From Bromus sterilis (lineage: Eukaryota; Streptophyta; Magnoliopsida; Poales; Poaceae): a stretch of 64,000 nt of DNA. Below are positions 10,730-23,100 of this stretch, one piece after another. The translations under genes were made by a program, and so were the position numbers. The stretch is taken from contig OX465601.1 of the NCBI GenBank assembly GCA_950022295.1, forward strand, positions 71,557,501 to 71,621,500, written 5' to 3'. The stretch's first letter is position 1, and each line of letters starts with the position of its first letter. Under the pieces are notes generated by a model, which saw nothing but the letters and a program-made list of their open reading frames with translations, did no database searches and was not told the DNA's origin.

Positions 10730-13700
10730 ATGTCAGGTGGAACTCGTAGTGTTGTTCGTCGCAATCGAGACCGTGATCGGAATCAAAATGATGATGCACC
10801 TCCACCACCGCCTTCTGCGGCGGAAATCATGATGGAAGCTGAGAAGAATCGACGTGATCAAACACACCTTCTGGAGCTCATCGAGCAGAATACCTCACGT
10901 CATTGCAATGTGGTTGTGAGCATTCAGGACTTCATCCTCCTCAAGCCACGGGTATTACGATGTTCTCCTGAGCCCCTTGACGCTGATGATTGGCTCCGTT
11001 CCATCGAGCGTAAGCTTGACACAACACATGTTGCTCCCGATGATCGAGTTATATTCGCGGCATACTTTCTGGAAGGTGCTGCTGCTGAATGGTGGGAGAA
11101 CTATGTTGCGATGCAACCTGATGGTCACCTAGTGACTTGGCAGGAGTTCCGTGATGCCTTTCGAGGGTACCACCTTCTAGATGAGTTAATGGAGCGCAAG
11201 AAGGAAGAGTTTTGCAATCTGACTCAAGGAGAGATGTCCATGCATGAGTATGTGAGAGAGTTCAACCATCTTGCTCGTTATGCCCAAGATGAGATCACCA
11301 ACGATGCCAGAAAGCAGGCAAGGTTCCATAAGGGACTTAGCCCCATCATTCGCCATGATCTCAACCTCCTTGAATTTGCCACCTTTGAGGATTTAGTCAA
11401 CAGATCCTTCAGAGCTGAGCATGGCAATGAAGTTTTCGAAGAGTCCCGCAAGCATGCCCTTGAGCTTGCTCCTTCTTCTAGTTCAGCCCCTCAGAAACGC
11501 AGAATATGGATTCCAACTGGTGTCATACCTCAAAACTTTCTTCAGAGACCACCATCCAATATATGCCATCCACCTCAACACATTGTTCCTCCTAGGAATG
11601 ATGGTGTGCAATCAAGTAATCCTGCTCCCAGCAATTCAGGCAGGGTGTGTTTCACGTGTGGTCTGACAGGCCATTACTTTCGTCAATGCCCTCAGGTCTT
11701 GATGACACCATGTCATTCTCGACATAAGCCTCCAAAGAGATCCACCACCAAAACCTTTCCAGCAAAGCTTTCAGTCACAAGTAGTGGATATGTGAACCAA
11801 ATCTCAGTTGAGGAAACCACTGCTGCTTCTAACTTCATCCTTGGCACACTCCCAGTCAATCATGTCCCCGCCTCCGTTCTTTTCGATCTAGGAGCATCTC
11901 ATTCATTCATGTCGGAGAGTTATGCACTTCGGCATGAATTTCCTTTTGAAGAAATGTTTTCCCCAATGATCATTCAAACTCCTGGTTCCAAATGGCAAAC
12001 TAATAGAGTAAGCCATGGTAATCAAATTGCAATTGAGGGTTTAGTATTCCTTGCTTCACTTATAGCCCTCAAGTCTTCGGACATTGATGTCATCCTAGGC
12101 ATGGATTGGTTATCAAGACAGAATGCTGTCCTTGATTGTAAAGCCAAATCAGTTAAACTCACCCATCCTTCAGGCCAGATCATTGACTACACATCACCCA
12201 GCGCTAGAACCCATATGCATACTTTGAATGTGCTTCCCCTTCCAGACCTTGAAGATATTCCGGTGGTTCGTGACTTCCCGGATGTCTTTCCTGAAGAGCT
12301 GCCAGGGATGCCCCCTGACAGATGTGTAGAGTTCATAGTGGATCTTATACCAGGCACAGCCCCAATTTCCAGACGCCCATATAGAATGTCCCCACATGAG
12401 TTAGCTGAGCTAAAAACCCAACTTGATGCTTCGTTGGCAAAAGGGTTCATCCGCCCTAGCTCATCGCCATGGGGTTTCCCCGTTCTGTTTTTAACGAAGA
12501 AAGATGGAACAGAAAGGATGTGCGTAGACTATCGCCCGCTAAATCTAGCGACGGTAAAGAACAAGTACCCATTGCCCAGGATCAATGATCTTTATGATCA
12601 ACTTGCTGGATCCTCTGTCTTCTCCAAGATGGATTTGAGATTAGGCTATCATCAAATCAAAATACGAAATGAGGACATTCCAAAAACGTCTTTCACTACT
12701 CGTTACGGTCTTTACGAGTACACCGTCATGTCCTTCGGTTTAACCAATGCCCCCGCCACATTCTCGCGCTTGATGAATCCGATCTTCACGGAGTACCTAG
12801 ATAAATTTGTTGTAGTTTATCTTGATGACATTCTCATCTACTCGAAGAACGAAGAAGAGCACGCAGAACATCTTAGGTTGGTATTGATGAAACTTAGAGA
12901 GCATATCCTGTATGCTAAATTCTCCAAGTGTGAATTTTGGCTACCAGAAGTGACCTACTTAGGCCACGTGATTTCTGCAAATGGTGTTGCAGTCAATCTC
13001 GAGAGAGTTCAGGCCGTCCTTGACTAGACTCCACCTGAATCGGTTAAGCAAGTTAGGAGTTTTCTTGGCTTAGCAAGCTATTGCCGCCGCTTCGTAGAGA
13101 ACTTCTCCAAAGTTGCAAAGCCTCTAACTGAACTCCTCAAGAAAGATAAGAAATTCCAATGGATCCCCAAGTGCGAGGAAAGCTTTCAAGAGCTAAAAAG
13201 AAGATTGACTTCTGCACCCGTACTTGCACCTCCAAACACCAAAAGGGATTTCGAGATCTATTGTGATGCTTCACGGCAAGGGTTAGGATGCATACTTATG
13301 CAAGATAGACATGTGGTAGCTTATGCTTCACGCCAGTTGCGTCCACATGAAGAGAACTATCCTACCCATGATCTTGAACTCGCGGCCGTAGTTCATGCCC
13401 TGAAGATTTGGCGACATTACCTCCTTGGTAATCGTTGTGAGATCTATTCTGATCACCAAAGCCTCAAATACATATTCACCCAGCCAGATCTTAATCTCAG
13501 GCAAAGACGCTGGATAGAGTTGATAAAAGATTATGACTTAGGAATTTCTTATACCCCAGGCAAGGCCAATGTCATGGCTGATGCACTAAGTCGTAAGTCG
13601 TATTGTAACAACCTCATGTTACAACAGTATCAACCACTTCTTCATGAGGAATTTTGCAAGCTCAATCTTGAGATAGTTCCTCATGGATTTCTTTCTACCT

Positions 13701-15211
13701 TGGTGGCGAAACCAACCCTTGAGGATCAAATCATATCCGCCCAAAAACAAGATAGTAGTATTCAAGAGATCAAGCAGAACATTGTTAGCGGAGTTGCTAA
13801 ATGTTTCTCTGCAAATGATCAAGGAACGATATTCTTTGAAAATCGTTTAGTAGTTCCTGAGAATGAAGACCTAAAGCAGCTGATCCTTAAGGAAGCTCAT
13901 GACACTCCCCTCTCAATTCATCCCGGTAGCACAAAAATGTACCGAGATCTACGCCAGAGATTTTGGTGGACCCGGATGAAGAGAGACATTGCACAATTTG
14001 TTACCGAATGTGATGTTTGTCGTCGCATTAAGGTAGAACACCAAAGACCTGCTGGGACTCTTCAACCATTGTCTATTCCTGAGTGGAAATGGGACAAGGT
14101 CGGTATGGACTTCATCACCGGCTTCCCAAAAACCCAGAAAGGAAATGATGCCATCTTCGTTGTCATTGATCGACTTTCCAAAGTTGCTCACTTTCTTCCC
14201 GTTCGTGTGTCTATAACTGCTAGCCAGTTAGCAGACTTGTATGTCTCTAGAATCGTGTCTCTTCACGGTGTTCCTTTGGAAATCAATTCTGATCGTGGTA
14301 GCCTTTTCACCTCTAGATTTTGGGAAAGTTTTCAGAATGCTATGGGAACTCATCTATCCTTTAGTACAACTTTCCACCCTCAATCTAGCGGTCAAGTTGA
14401 AAGGGTTAACCAAATTCTTGAAGACATGCTCAGAGCTTGTGTTATCTCATTCAGAAAGAATTGGGAGAAATCTCTTCCTTTCGCCGAATTTTCTTATAAC
14501 AATAGTTTCCAATCTAGTCTGAACATGGCTCCTTTTGAGCTCCTCTATGTACGAAGATGTCGAACACCCCTAAACTGGTCAGAAACCGGTGAAAGACAAT
14601 TCTTTGGACCGGATATGATCAAGGAAGCAGAAGAGAAAGTTCTCATTGTTCGTGATCGATTGAAAGCCGCTCAATCTCGTCAGAAAAGCTACTATGATCG
14701 TCATCATAGAGAAGAGAGCTACAATCTGGATGAGAAGGCTTACCTTCGGGTTACTCCTCCGAAGGGAACCCAAAGATTCGGTATCAAAGGCAAGTTGGCC
14801 CCACGTTACATCGGACCTTTCCGCATTCTTGCTAAACGTGTAGAAGTTGCCTACCAACTTGAACTACCTCCGCACCTTTCCTGAGTACATCATGTATTCC
14901 ATGTATCACAACTCAGGCGTTGCTTCAAGGACCCCATCCGCGAAGTCGACCATGAAACGCTTGATCTCCAAGATGACCTTTCTTATCGAGAGTACCCTGT
15001 TCGTATTCTTGATTCAGTAGAGCGTGTCACTCGTCGTCAGAAGATCAAGTTACTTAAAGTGCAATGGTCACATCACTCCGAGAAAGAAGCAACGTGGGAA
15101 AGAGAAGACCGCCTCCGTGCCGAGTACCCCACCTTCCTCCCCACGACTTCTGAATCTCGGGACGAGATTCTTTTGAGTGGGGGCGAGTTTTCACAACCCA
15201 AGTTTAGGTAA
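10730..15211 (+). pseudogene. Gypsy B gag-pol polyprotein with two stops
   Basis: One frame from ATG 10730 to TAA 15209-15211 (just inside the 3' LTR) carries: retrotransposon gag domain (residues about 85-200); CCHC knuckle (CFTCGLTGHYFRQC, about 307); aspartic protease (about 383); RT (about 575-765, YLDD near 697); RNase H (from about 840, EIYCDAS); integrase with HHCC finger (about 13900-14030) and D,D,E core (GMDFITG, SDRGS, SSGQVERVNQ); and a chromodomain-like tail (WSHHSEKEATWERED, about 15067-15110). Two in-frame stops interrupt it: TAG at 13025-13027 where Trp is expected, and TGA at 14882-14884 where the family usually has Arg. No frameshift was seen. The protease active site reads DLGAS where D-S/T-G is expected. 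Without these lesions it would be an autonomous element. Confidence 0.93.
15175..15188 (+). other. Polypurine tract of B
   Basis: GAGTGGGGGCGAGT directly before the 3' LTR, the usual plus-strand priming site. The region upstream (CGGGACGAGATTCTTTT) is also found in similar form before the 3' LTR of element G. Confidence 0.85.
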
Positions 15212-18200
15212 GTGCTAGGGTTGCTTGTGCCCTTTGCATCATGTGAAAAATTCAAAAAGAAATTCAAAAATGGGGAAAAGAAAAGCCCTGAGAAATTAAT
15301 TCAAATGGCCAGATAAAAATCTTTTTCCAAAAATCATTTGAATATTTGGAAAATTCCTATAAATGATGGTGATCATTTTAAAAGTGGTTTGGGTTCATTC
15401 CCATGCCCGTGGAATATTCAAAAATTCAAAATGTGCCCTGGAAATGAAATTTGACCCCTATTTGATTTGAAATTCAAATGTTTTGAATTTAAAAAATGCT
15501 CAAATTCAACAAGTGACTTGCTACTGGTCACCTAGGATTTATAAAAATCTTTGGGCATTTTACTAAAATGCCTAGCTATTTAATTCTGATGCAAAACAAA
15601 ATAACAAAAAAAAGAAAAGAAGAAGAAAAAGAACTAAAAAGATAAAAATAGAAACAGTTGACTTACCCCTTACCTGAGGCCCACCTGGCCTTTGGCTTGG
15701 CCCAGCCCAGCCACACCTCCCCTGTCGTCTACCTCGTGCCAGAAGGCAGAGGCGTGGAGGGCATACCGAGGCCAGGGCGCCACCTCCTGCTTGGCCAGCG
15801 CAGAGGCCCTCCCCTCCTCTATCTCTCTCGCCTGGAGACGCCTGGAAGCCCCAGCTCCTCTTTCCCCACCTCTGGTCCTCTACCTCGTCTCCCTCACATG
15901 AACCCGCGCACACCCCGTAGCACACGCCGGAGCGCCGACGAGGAGATCCCGTGGCCACCGTGCCCTTCAAGCTCCGCCGCCATGTCCAACGTCCTCCCCT
16001 CCTTCGACTTCATCGCCCTGCACAGTTGATTCGAGCCGGGAGCCTTCTTAGACGACGCGAGCCTCGAGTCTTCGCCCCCGGCCGCCGCAGCTCCGACGCC
16101 AAATTAAGCGTCGCCCGCTCCATCTCCGGCTCCGACGAGGCCTCCCTCACGCTCAGGGTGAGCAGATACGCCGTTTCCCTCTTCTTGTTGTCCTCCCCGC
16201 GTTCTGAGTCGTCGTTCCGGCGAAGCCCGAACTCCGGCAGCTGCCTCCGTTGAACAAGCCGTCGCCACAGTGCGCGTTTTTGAACCCCGCCTACTGCCCG
16301 AGACGCGTGAGCTCTCTAGCTACACCCTGGTACCCTTTCCCCCCTCTCCCGCGCATGTTTTCGCCATCCCCGTCGCAACAGTGCCACGGCCGCCGCGCCA
16401 TGTTGACGCCGGCGAGGCTCCGGCCACCCCCGAGCCTCCCCGTGGGCACTGGGTGACGCGGGTGACCTCGGACATCCCTCTTGTGGCCTCGGCGAGCTCT
16501 CCAGTGGCCGGAATCGCCACTCCGGCGAGGCGCCGCCGCGTCCAGTGACGCCGGCGTTGAGCCGCCGGCAGCCCAGGCCATTAGGGCCCTTAATCACGTG
16601 CTAATCCCCCCTGGGGTCTATGACAGTGGGCCCTAGTCCCTCTAATTAAACACAATTTAATTTAAACCACGGGTTTAATCCCAGAGCCACTGACAGCATG
16701 GCCCCACTGGTCAGCCCCCTGCTGACGCCATGCTGATGCAGTGCTGACGCAGTAATTGGATTTAAAAGAATTAAAGAAAACAGAGAAAAATCCAAAAAAT
16801 CATTTACACTTTGGAAATTCATAGAAAATTCATATTAACTCCAAATTTAATAAATAATATATGAAAAATTATCAGAAAAATGCAAGGATTTAGAATATGC
16901 AATTTGTTTTTATGTTTGACCATTTTAAAATGGGTAAACAGTAGCAAACATGCATATGGCATAATTTGAATTTGAATTTGAAGTTTGAATTTTCATTTCA
17001 AATGCAATATACTTCAATTAAGATGAATATGCTACAAACCAGTACCAATCACATCATGGACAACCTTATCATGTGTATGTGCATTTTACTTTCGAAGTTG
17101 TCCCCCCTTGTTGACGATTGCCTCCGATGACTGACGTTCCGAGACGGTGATCACCCCCGAAGAAGAAGACCACCGTTAAGACCCGTGCATCGTCAGCAAG
17201 GCATGCAAACCCCATTGATCATGTCTATAAAATCCTACTTCCCTCTCAGTCTCGCTTATGCATGTTTAGGAGATCACCGAGACACGTTTTTTCGCATAGT
17301 TGAACCCATTCCGATGCATGACCTATCATTTTGTCACCGTATTAAGCAAACCACAATCCTAGCAGATTTAGGAGTTGAATGTTGAGCATGTGGCCCCTGC
17401 AACTGTTACTGCTTATTGCTGCTTAGTGATACAATGAGGATGTTATGATTGTGAGTCGGGATGGAATGAACACAGTGATGTTGATGATAACGTGTTGGTG
17501 AATCCACCCTAAACAAAGGTGAACGATGAGAGGCTGTGTAGGAGTACACAGTGGGTTGTCTCGTTGAACACTGCCCTAGGCCCCGAGTTCCTGTTTTGTG
17601 ATCCAATAAAAAGAGTATGACCACATGTAGGGTTTATGGGAGCCTCGTTTGGCCTCTTTACGTACCCGATCCGGTCCAGGAGTCACACTAGATTCGGGCT
17701 TTCCATTTGAACTAACTATAGATATGTGGGTGGACCTGTGAGGCAGCGAAACCATCTGGCAAAGGTGGCGTCTCGGTCCCTTGCACTATCTGAGTCCGTT
17801 TCGTGGAACCGGCCGGACTCTCGAGCGGTGACAAACTCAGGTAGTCGACTCCTGGATTAGAGAAGGTGATGTGAGGGTAGTGCCTTGGTTTCATCCAAGT
17901 CCGACACCCGCTTGAAGGGTGACAAGAACGAGGCAATAAGTGATGACACGTGTGTGAAGATGTACACCCCTGCAGGGTTAATGAACTATTCAAATATCCG
18001 TGTCCGCGGTTATGGACTACTTGGAGACCTTTACTTGATCATAGACAACTTGAATGGATACTTATAAAACTCGCAAGATAAGCGTGAGTGCTATGGAGTG
18101 CTTTCTCGTGGGGAAGTCGAGGAAGTATTCATAGTGGTGTATTGGTTGGAGACTTGGTAGTGGACTCTTGTACGCTTCTTACCTCAAGTCTAGTATTCGT

Positions 18201-18793
18201 AGTACAGGACTAGCCAAGTCAAAGCTGGCACTTCTGCATGATGAACCCCACCTCCCCTTTACCTTGAAATTTGAGCATAAGTAGTGTAGTTCTGATGTAA
18301 GTCTTGCTGAGTACGACTTTGTACTCACGTTTGCTTATTCTATGTTTTAGATGAGAACCCGGACCCCGATGGAGTCACCTTCGTGAAGCTCGATGTTGAC
18401 CTTGGTAGTATAGTTCCAGACAGCAGTCTGGTCCCTCGTGGAAGGGCATGTATGTTTACAAGGCTTCTCTAAGCCATTTGTTAAACTTGTCTTTTCTCAG
18501 ACCTAATTTGCTTCCGTTGTATGATGTAATGTTGATCACATACATGTGATCTTTGTATACTCTATGTGCAAGTAAATACAGAAGTACTTTGTAGAGTTAT
18601 GTGATGATACCTGCTGTTCATACTAGACATGCGTGCTGCGTGTATGTTTATAACATGCATGTCTTAGTATGGGTTTTCGAGACCTTAGTTGTGATCTGGC
18701 TGGCGGTCTCTTATACACCAAGTGGCCCTTAGATGTGCGCAGCTTGGGGCATCGTGATGCGATTGCTCGTGACTCTGTCATGTGCACACTTTG
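15189..18793 (+). repeat. 3' LTR of Gypsy B, first part
   Basis: Aligns with 6334 to about 9935 of the 5' LTR. The first two bases are TT instead of TG. It is cut after ctttg (18789-18793), the target duplication of M. The stem-loop is kept at 18308-18327, but the AATAAA of the 5' copy reads AATACA here. Confidence 0.93.
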
Positions 18794-20049
18794 TGTAAAA
18801 GCAAAGTCTTGCCCCCGTGTGTTTTGGATATTGTTGGACAAGACAGTAGAGGAACTAACAATGTTTTCTAGTGTAAACAGTTGTATAGGTTCCTGAAGGA
18901 CAAGCTAGGTGATAAAGCTTCAGTGTAGGTCTTCAAGTTATCGAAGCATTACCCTCGTAGCGAAGCTTAATCACGAAGGTTGACCCCCCAAAAATGAAGG
19001 TGTCCTGAAGCTCTACTCATTGAAGGAAATGAAGAAGACGGCGCAAGACTTAGATGTTTTTGTGTAGTTCTTTTTCTGTTCCTTGAGTCATAGGACAAAC
19101 CGTACTATCAAGAGGGGTATTTAGTTTGTGGACATCGGAGTCATTGAGAAATGCTCAGATCAAATCCATACCAAGTGAGAAGCCTGAGTGAAGAAATCTC
19201 ATGTGCACTAAGTTAAGCTTCGGTAGCAAAGACTTCGTTCTTTGGCTTCTAAAGTAGAACTAAGTCCGTGAGTCAGCTTTACTTGTTTCTCAAGTAAAGT
19301 TGCGCATTGATGACAAATCCGACCGTTGTGGACACGTGTCAAGCTGTCACCTCGGGTCAGTTTGGTCATTCCGCACCTCGGGATCGCCAACTATAAATAC
19401 GCCGCCCCCTCCTCCATTTGCGGGTGGCTGCTCTGAGATCATTCAAAGAGAGACTGAAGAGAGCAACCCCAAAACGCCACCGAAGCAAAACCCAAATCCA
19501 GAATACTGAAGCCTAAGTCCCATTGATCTGAGTAGATTTGAGATGACTTAGGTGAAAGCTTGCTAGCCTTTTTATCTTGGAGAACTGCAATTCTTCTAGA
19601 CGGTTAGAGAGTTGTTCTTCAGAGAGCGAAGAGTATTTGTCGCCTCGAAGTTCTGTTTGTCAAAGGTTTCGGTGATTTCCTCAATAATCAACCACGAGTG
19701 AAGAACTGACTAAGCTCAAGGAGTTTGGTGCAGTGGAGCAACGGACGGAGAGAGATTTGCTCCAGGTGTTCAATCACCAGTCCCTCCAACCAGACGTAGC
19801 GCTTTGCAGAGCGTGAACTGGTCGAACAAACATCGTAGAGTCCCAGTTCGTTTTACTTCAAGCATTTACCTTTAGTTTTGCATTTGCTTCACTATTATGC
19901 TTCAATGTGTTTTGATTCACTGCATTTAGTTTCGCTTCCAGTTATTCTTCGCTATTCCGCACTATTTATGTTTCACCTCAATAGTTTCAGTAGAAAATTT
20001 GAAGTGATCATTCACCCCCTCCCCCTCTGATCACATACTTGGACTTTCA
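18794..20049 (+). repeat. 5' LTR of Copia M
   Basis: Begins TGTAAAAGC and ends GGACTTTCA, 1,256 bp. It is rich in cgaagc/ttcgg-type motifs also seen throughout the element. Confidence 0.95.
19392..19399 (+). promoter_or_regulatory. TATA box of M 5' LTR
   Basis: TATAAATA in the context CCAACTATAAATACGCCGCCCC, followed by a C-rich leader. The matching site in the 3' LTR is at 32214-32221. Transcription would start about 30 bp downstream. Confidence 0.8.
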
Positions 20050-20051
20050 AT

Positions 20052-20063
20052 TGGTATCAGAGC
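20052..20063 (+). other. Primer-binding site of M (tRNA-Met)
   Basis: TGGTATCAGAGC two bases after the LTR end. Confidence 0.95.
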
Positions 20064-20119
20064 TAGTCACTCCCTACACTCTGTGTGTTTTGGATTAACC
20101 ACCTGGAGTGTCTTCAAGT

Positions 20120-23100
20120 ATGTCTTTCGCAGCTGTTCGCTCTGGCGAACCTATTCCTATTTTCAATGGGAAGGACTACCCATACTGGAAGGACAAGATG
20201 AAAAGAAATATCATGGCTATCAACTCAACTGCCTGGAAAGTTGTCTTGTATGGAGTCACAGTTGCCGATGAGAAGGCCATCACCCCTGAAGAAGCAACAC
20301 TGATTGATCTTGATTCTGTAGTTTGGGTTTTCATCACCAATCACTTGACACCTGAAAAGTATCATGAAGTGAAGAATATTCCAACTGCCAAAGGTGTCTG
20401 GGACTATCTTGGAAAAATTGGTGAAGGTGTTTCTACCCAGAAAGATGCCAGAATTGACACACTCCGAAGCAAATTCTATCGCTTCAAGTGAAACGAGGGT
20501 GAAAAAGTCAGCTCCATTTACAGCAGACTCACAGCTCTTGCTAATGAGTTGATTTCCCTCGGTGCTGATGACATTACTCCTCACTCTGTGGTGAGAACTT
20601 TGCTTCGCTCATTGGATGACTCGTTTGATCACATTGTGCTGATGATCAAGGAAAGGACTGATTTCAGACGTCTTGTTGCTGCTGATGTTCTTGAGAGACT
20701 CACTACCTTTGAAATGGAAGAAGATGAGAAATGTGACATAAACGGTTCACGAAGAAAAACTCATGCTTTGAAAGAAAAAGCTTCGCGTCATTCTTCACCC
20801 GAAGTCAGTTCTGCTTCAGGTGTCGAATCAGATGATCCTGCAAGCATTGGAAAGGATTTGGCACTGATCATGAGACGCTTCAACCGCTTCCAGAGAAAAG
20901 GTTTTTCTTCACCGAAGAAGAGTTATTCTTCAAGAAGCTCAACTCACTCATCTCACCGTTCATCCTCAAGAAGCTCTCCATCAAAAGACAACTGTTGCTA
21001 CAAATGCAAGAAACCAGGTCACTACATTACTGATTGCCCTCTGTGGGAAGTTGAGAACAAAGCAAAGCATTCGCTCAGAGACTACTCATCCAAGTCCCCC
21101 AGATCCTCCAGAAGCTATGAATCCAAGAGACATGATTCGAGTTCGAGAAGAGATAAGAAGAAAGATTCTGATGATGACAAGAGGAAGAAGTATCACAAGA
21201 AGCGTGAGGGTTCTTCATCGAAGACTCACTCGTCTCGACGAAGCAGCTCTCACCGAACCAAGGCCTATCTGGGAAAGGAGATGAACTCCGAAGACGAAGC
21301 CTCTGGGTCCGAAGCACATTCAGGCTCGAGGTCTAGGTCTGGGTCTGGGTCCGAATCAGATGGTGTTGCTGGTTTGGCATTCGCTTCAGCAGATGCTTCG
21401 GCAAAAGCTTTGAGCTCATTCTTCACCAACAACAGTAGTGAAGATGAATCTCCTGCATATTGCTTCATGGCCAAGGCGAAGGTATCTTCATCAAAATCTA
21501 ACTATGATACTTCTGAATGTTCCTCATATGACAGTGATTCTAAGATAAGCTATGCTAAACTTGCTAAAATTGCTTCAATCCAACAAGATGAACTTGACTC
21601 TCTAAGAAAAACCATTAAGAAATCAGAAACTCTGTTGATCGATGAAATAGAGAAAGGTCAAACTTTAACTAATGAGCATGAAGCTCTGAAAGAAAAGTTT
21701 GAAGAGTTATCCTCTCGGCATGATCTTCTTTCAGTTGATTATGAGAAGCTTACCTATGAAATTCTTCAAAGGAAAACGGCTCTCGAAAAACTGAAAGAGG
21801 CTCATGAAGAGTTGGAAAATGTCAATCTCTCTCTCATGGCTCAACAAGGTTCTGAAGCAAATCATAACTGAATCACCTTGTTTGGATTGTTTGGAACGAA
21901 GAAAAATTGATTCCAAAGGCAAAGCTCCTATTTTTATTGATGATACTAATGCCTCTGATGAGGAAAATTCTGCTGTTACCGAGGAACTCCTCAGGTTGAA
22001 AAACTTATTTGAAACAGGGATGTTCAAAAGTGTGCAAGGTCACCAGTATCTGTGTGATATCCTGAGAAAGGCTCTCCTTCACAGGAATCCCAGGAATCAA
22101 GGTGTTGGTTTCGAGAGAAAGATAAACCCTGATGGCACCTATTGGGAACCTGAGCATTATCCTAAAACTGTTTGGGTCCTTGCGAAGGGGAACCCCATTG
22201 ATATAGCTAACCTTTCAGGTTTTGATTGCAAGATGAACAAAGCTATTGTAGACGAATCACTTGATTCTGACTACAAGCTCATCAAAGATGAACAGGGAAA
22301 TGTTACAGCTGAGTATGTTGGTACTCCTCCTAAGAATAGCTTCTATAAGAGGCAGATATGGGTGCAGAAAGCACTTGTGGAAAAACTGCCTGCTAACCAT
22401 ACTATGCAGGGAAACTCTTCGGTACCACCGAATCATTTCTATTCTCTTGAAACGAGAAATGATCCTTTGGTGCCCGAATCAAATGTTCCGCGGAAGCAAT
22501 ACTATCGTACTGGTCGTCATACTTATCGTCCTCATAATAATCATTTTAAGATTGCATATGCTCATTCTTATGCTAACCATTCACAGAGGACTTACGTTTA
22601 TGGTGTGCTTGATGGTACACCGAAGCAATACACTCCTGTTCGATTTATTATTGCTTCAACCAGTGCTTCAACATCTTCTCAGTCACCTGCTCGTTTGTGG
22701 GTGGTTAAGAAGAACTAATTCTTCTGCAGGGCTATGTCTCCGGTGGATCCGAATGGGTCATGGATAGTGGTTGCACAAATCATATGACCTGAGACAGGGA
22801 GTTATTCACTGAAGCAAAATTATCTCACTCTTCTCAGAAGTACATTACCTTCGGTGATAACAACAAGGGTACAGTTTTAGGTTTGGGTAAGGTTGCCATA
22901 TCGAAAGATAAGCACATTGACAAGGTTATGCTAGTCCAATCCCTTGGATATAATCTTATGTCTATTTCGAAGTTATGTGATATGGGTATGCTTGTTCTAT
23001 TTTCTGCTTCGCGTTGTGTTGTGTTTTCACAGGATGACTATGCGTTTGTCTTTGAGGGTTACCGAAAAGGAGACTTATACATAGTTGATTTTTCTTCGGG

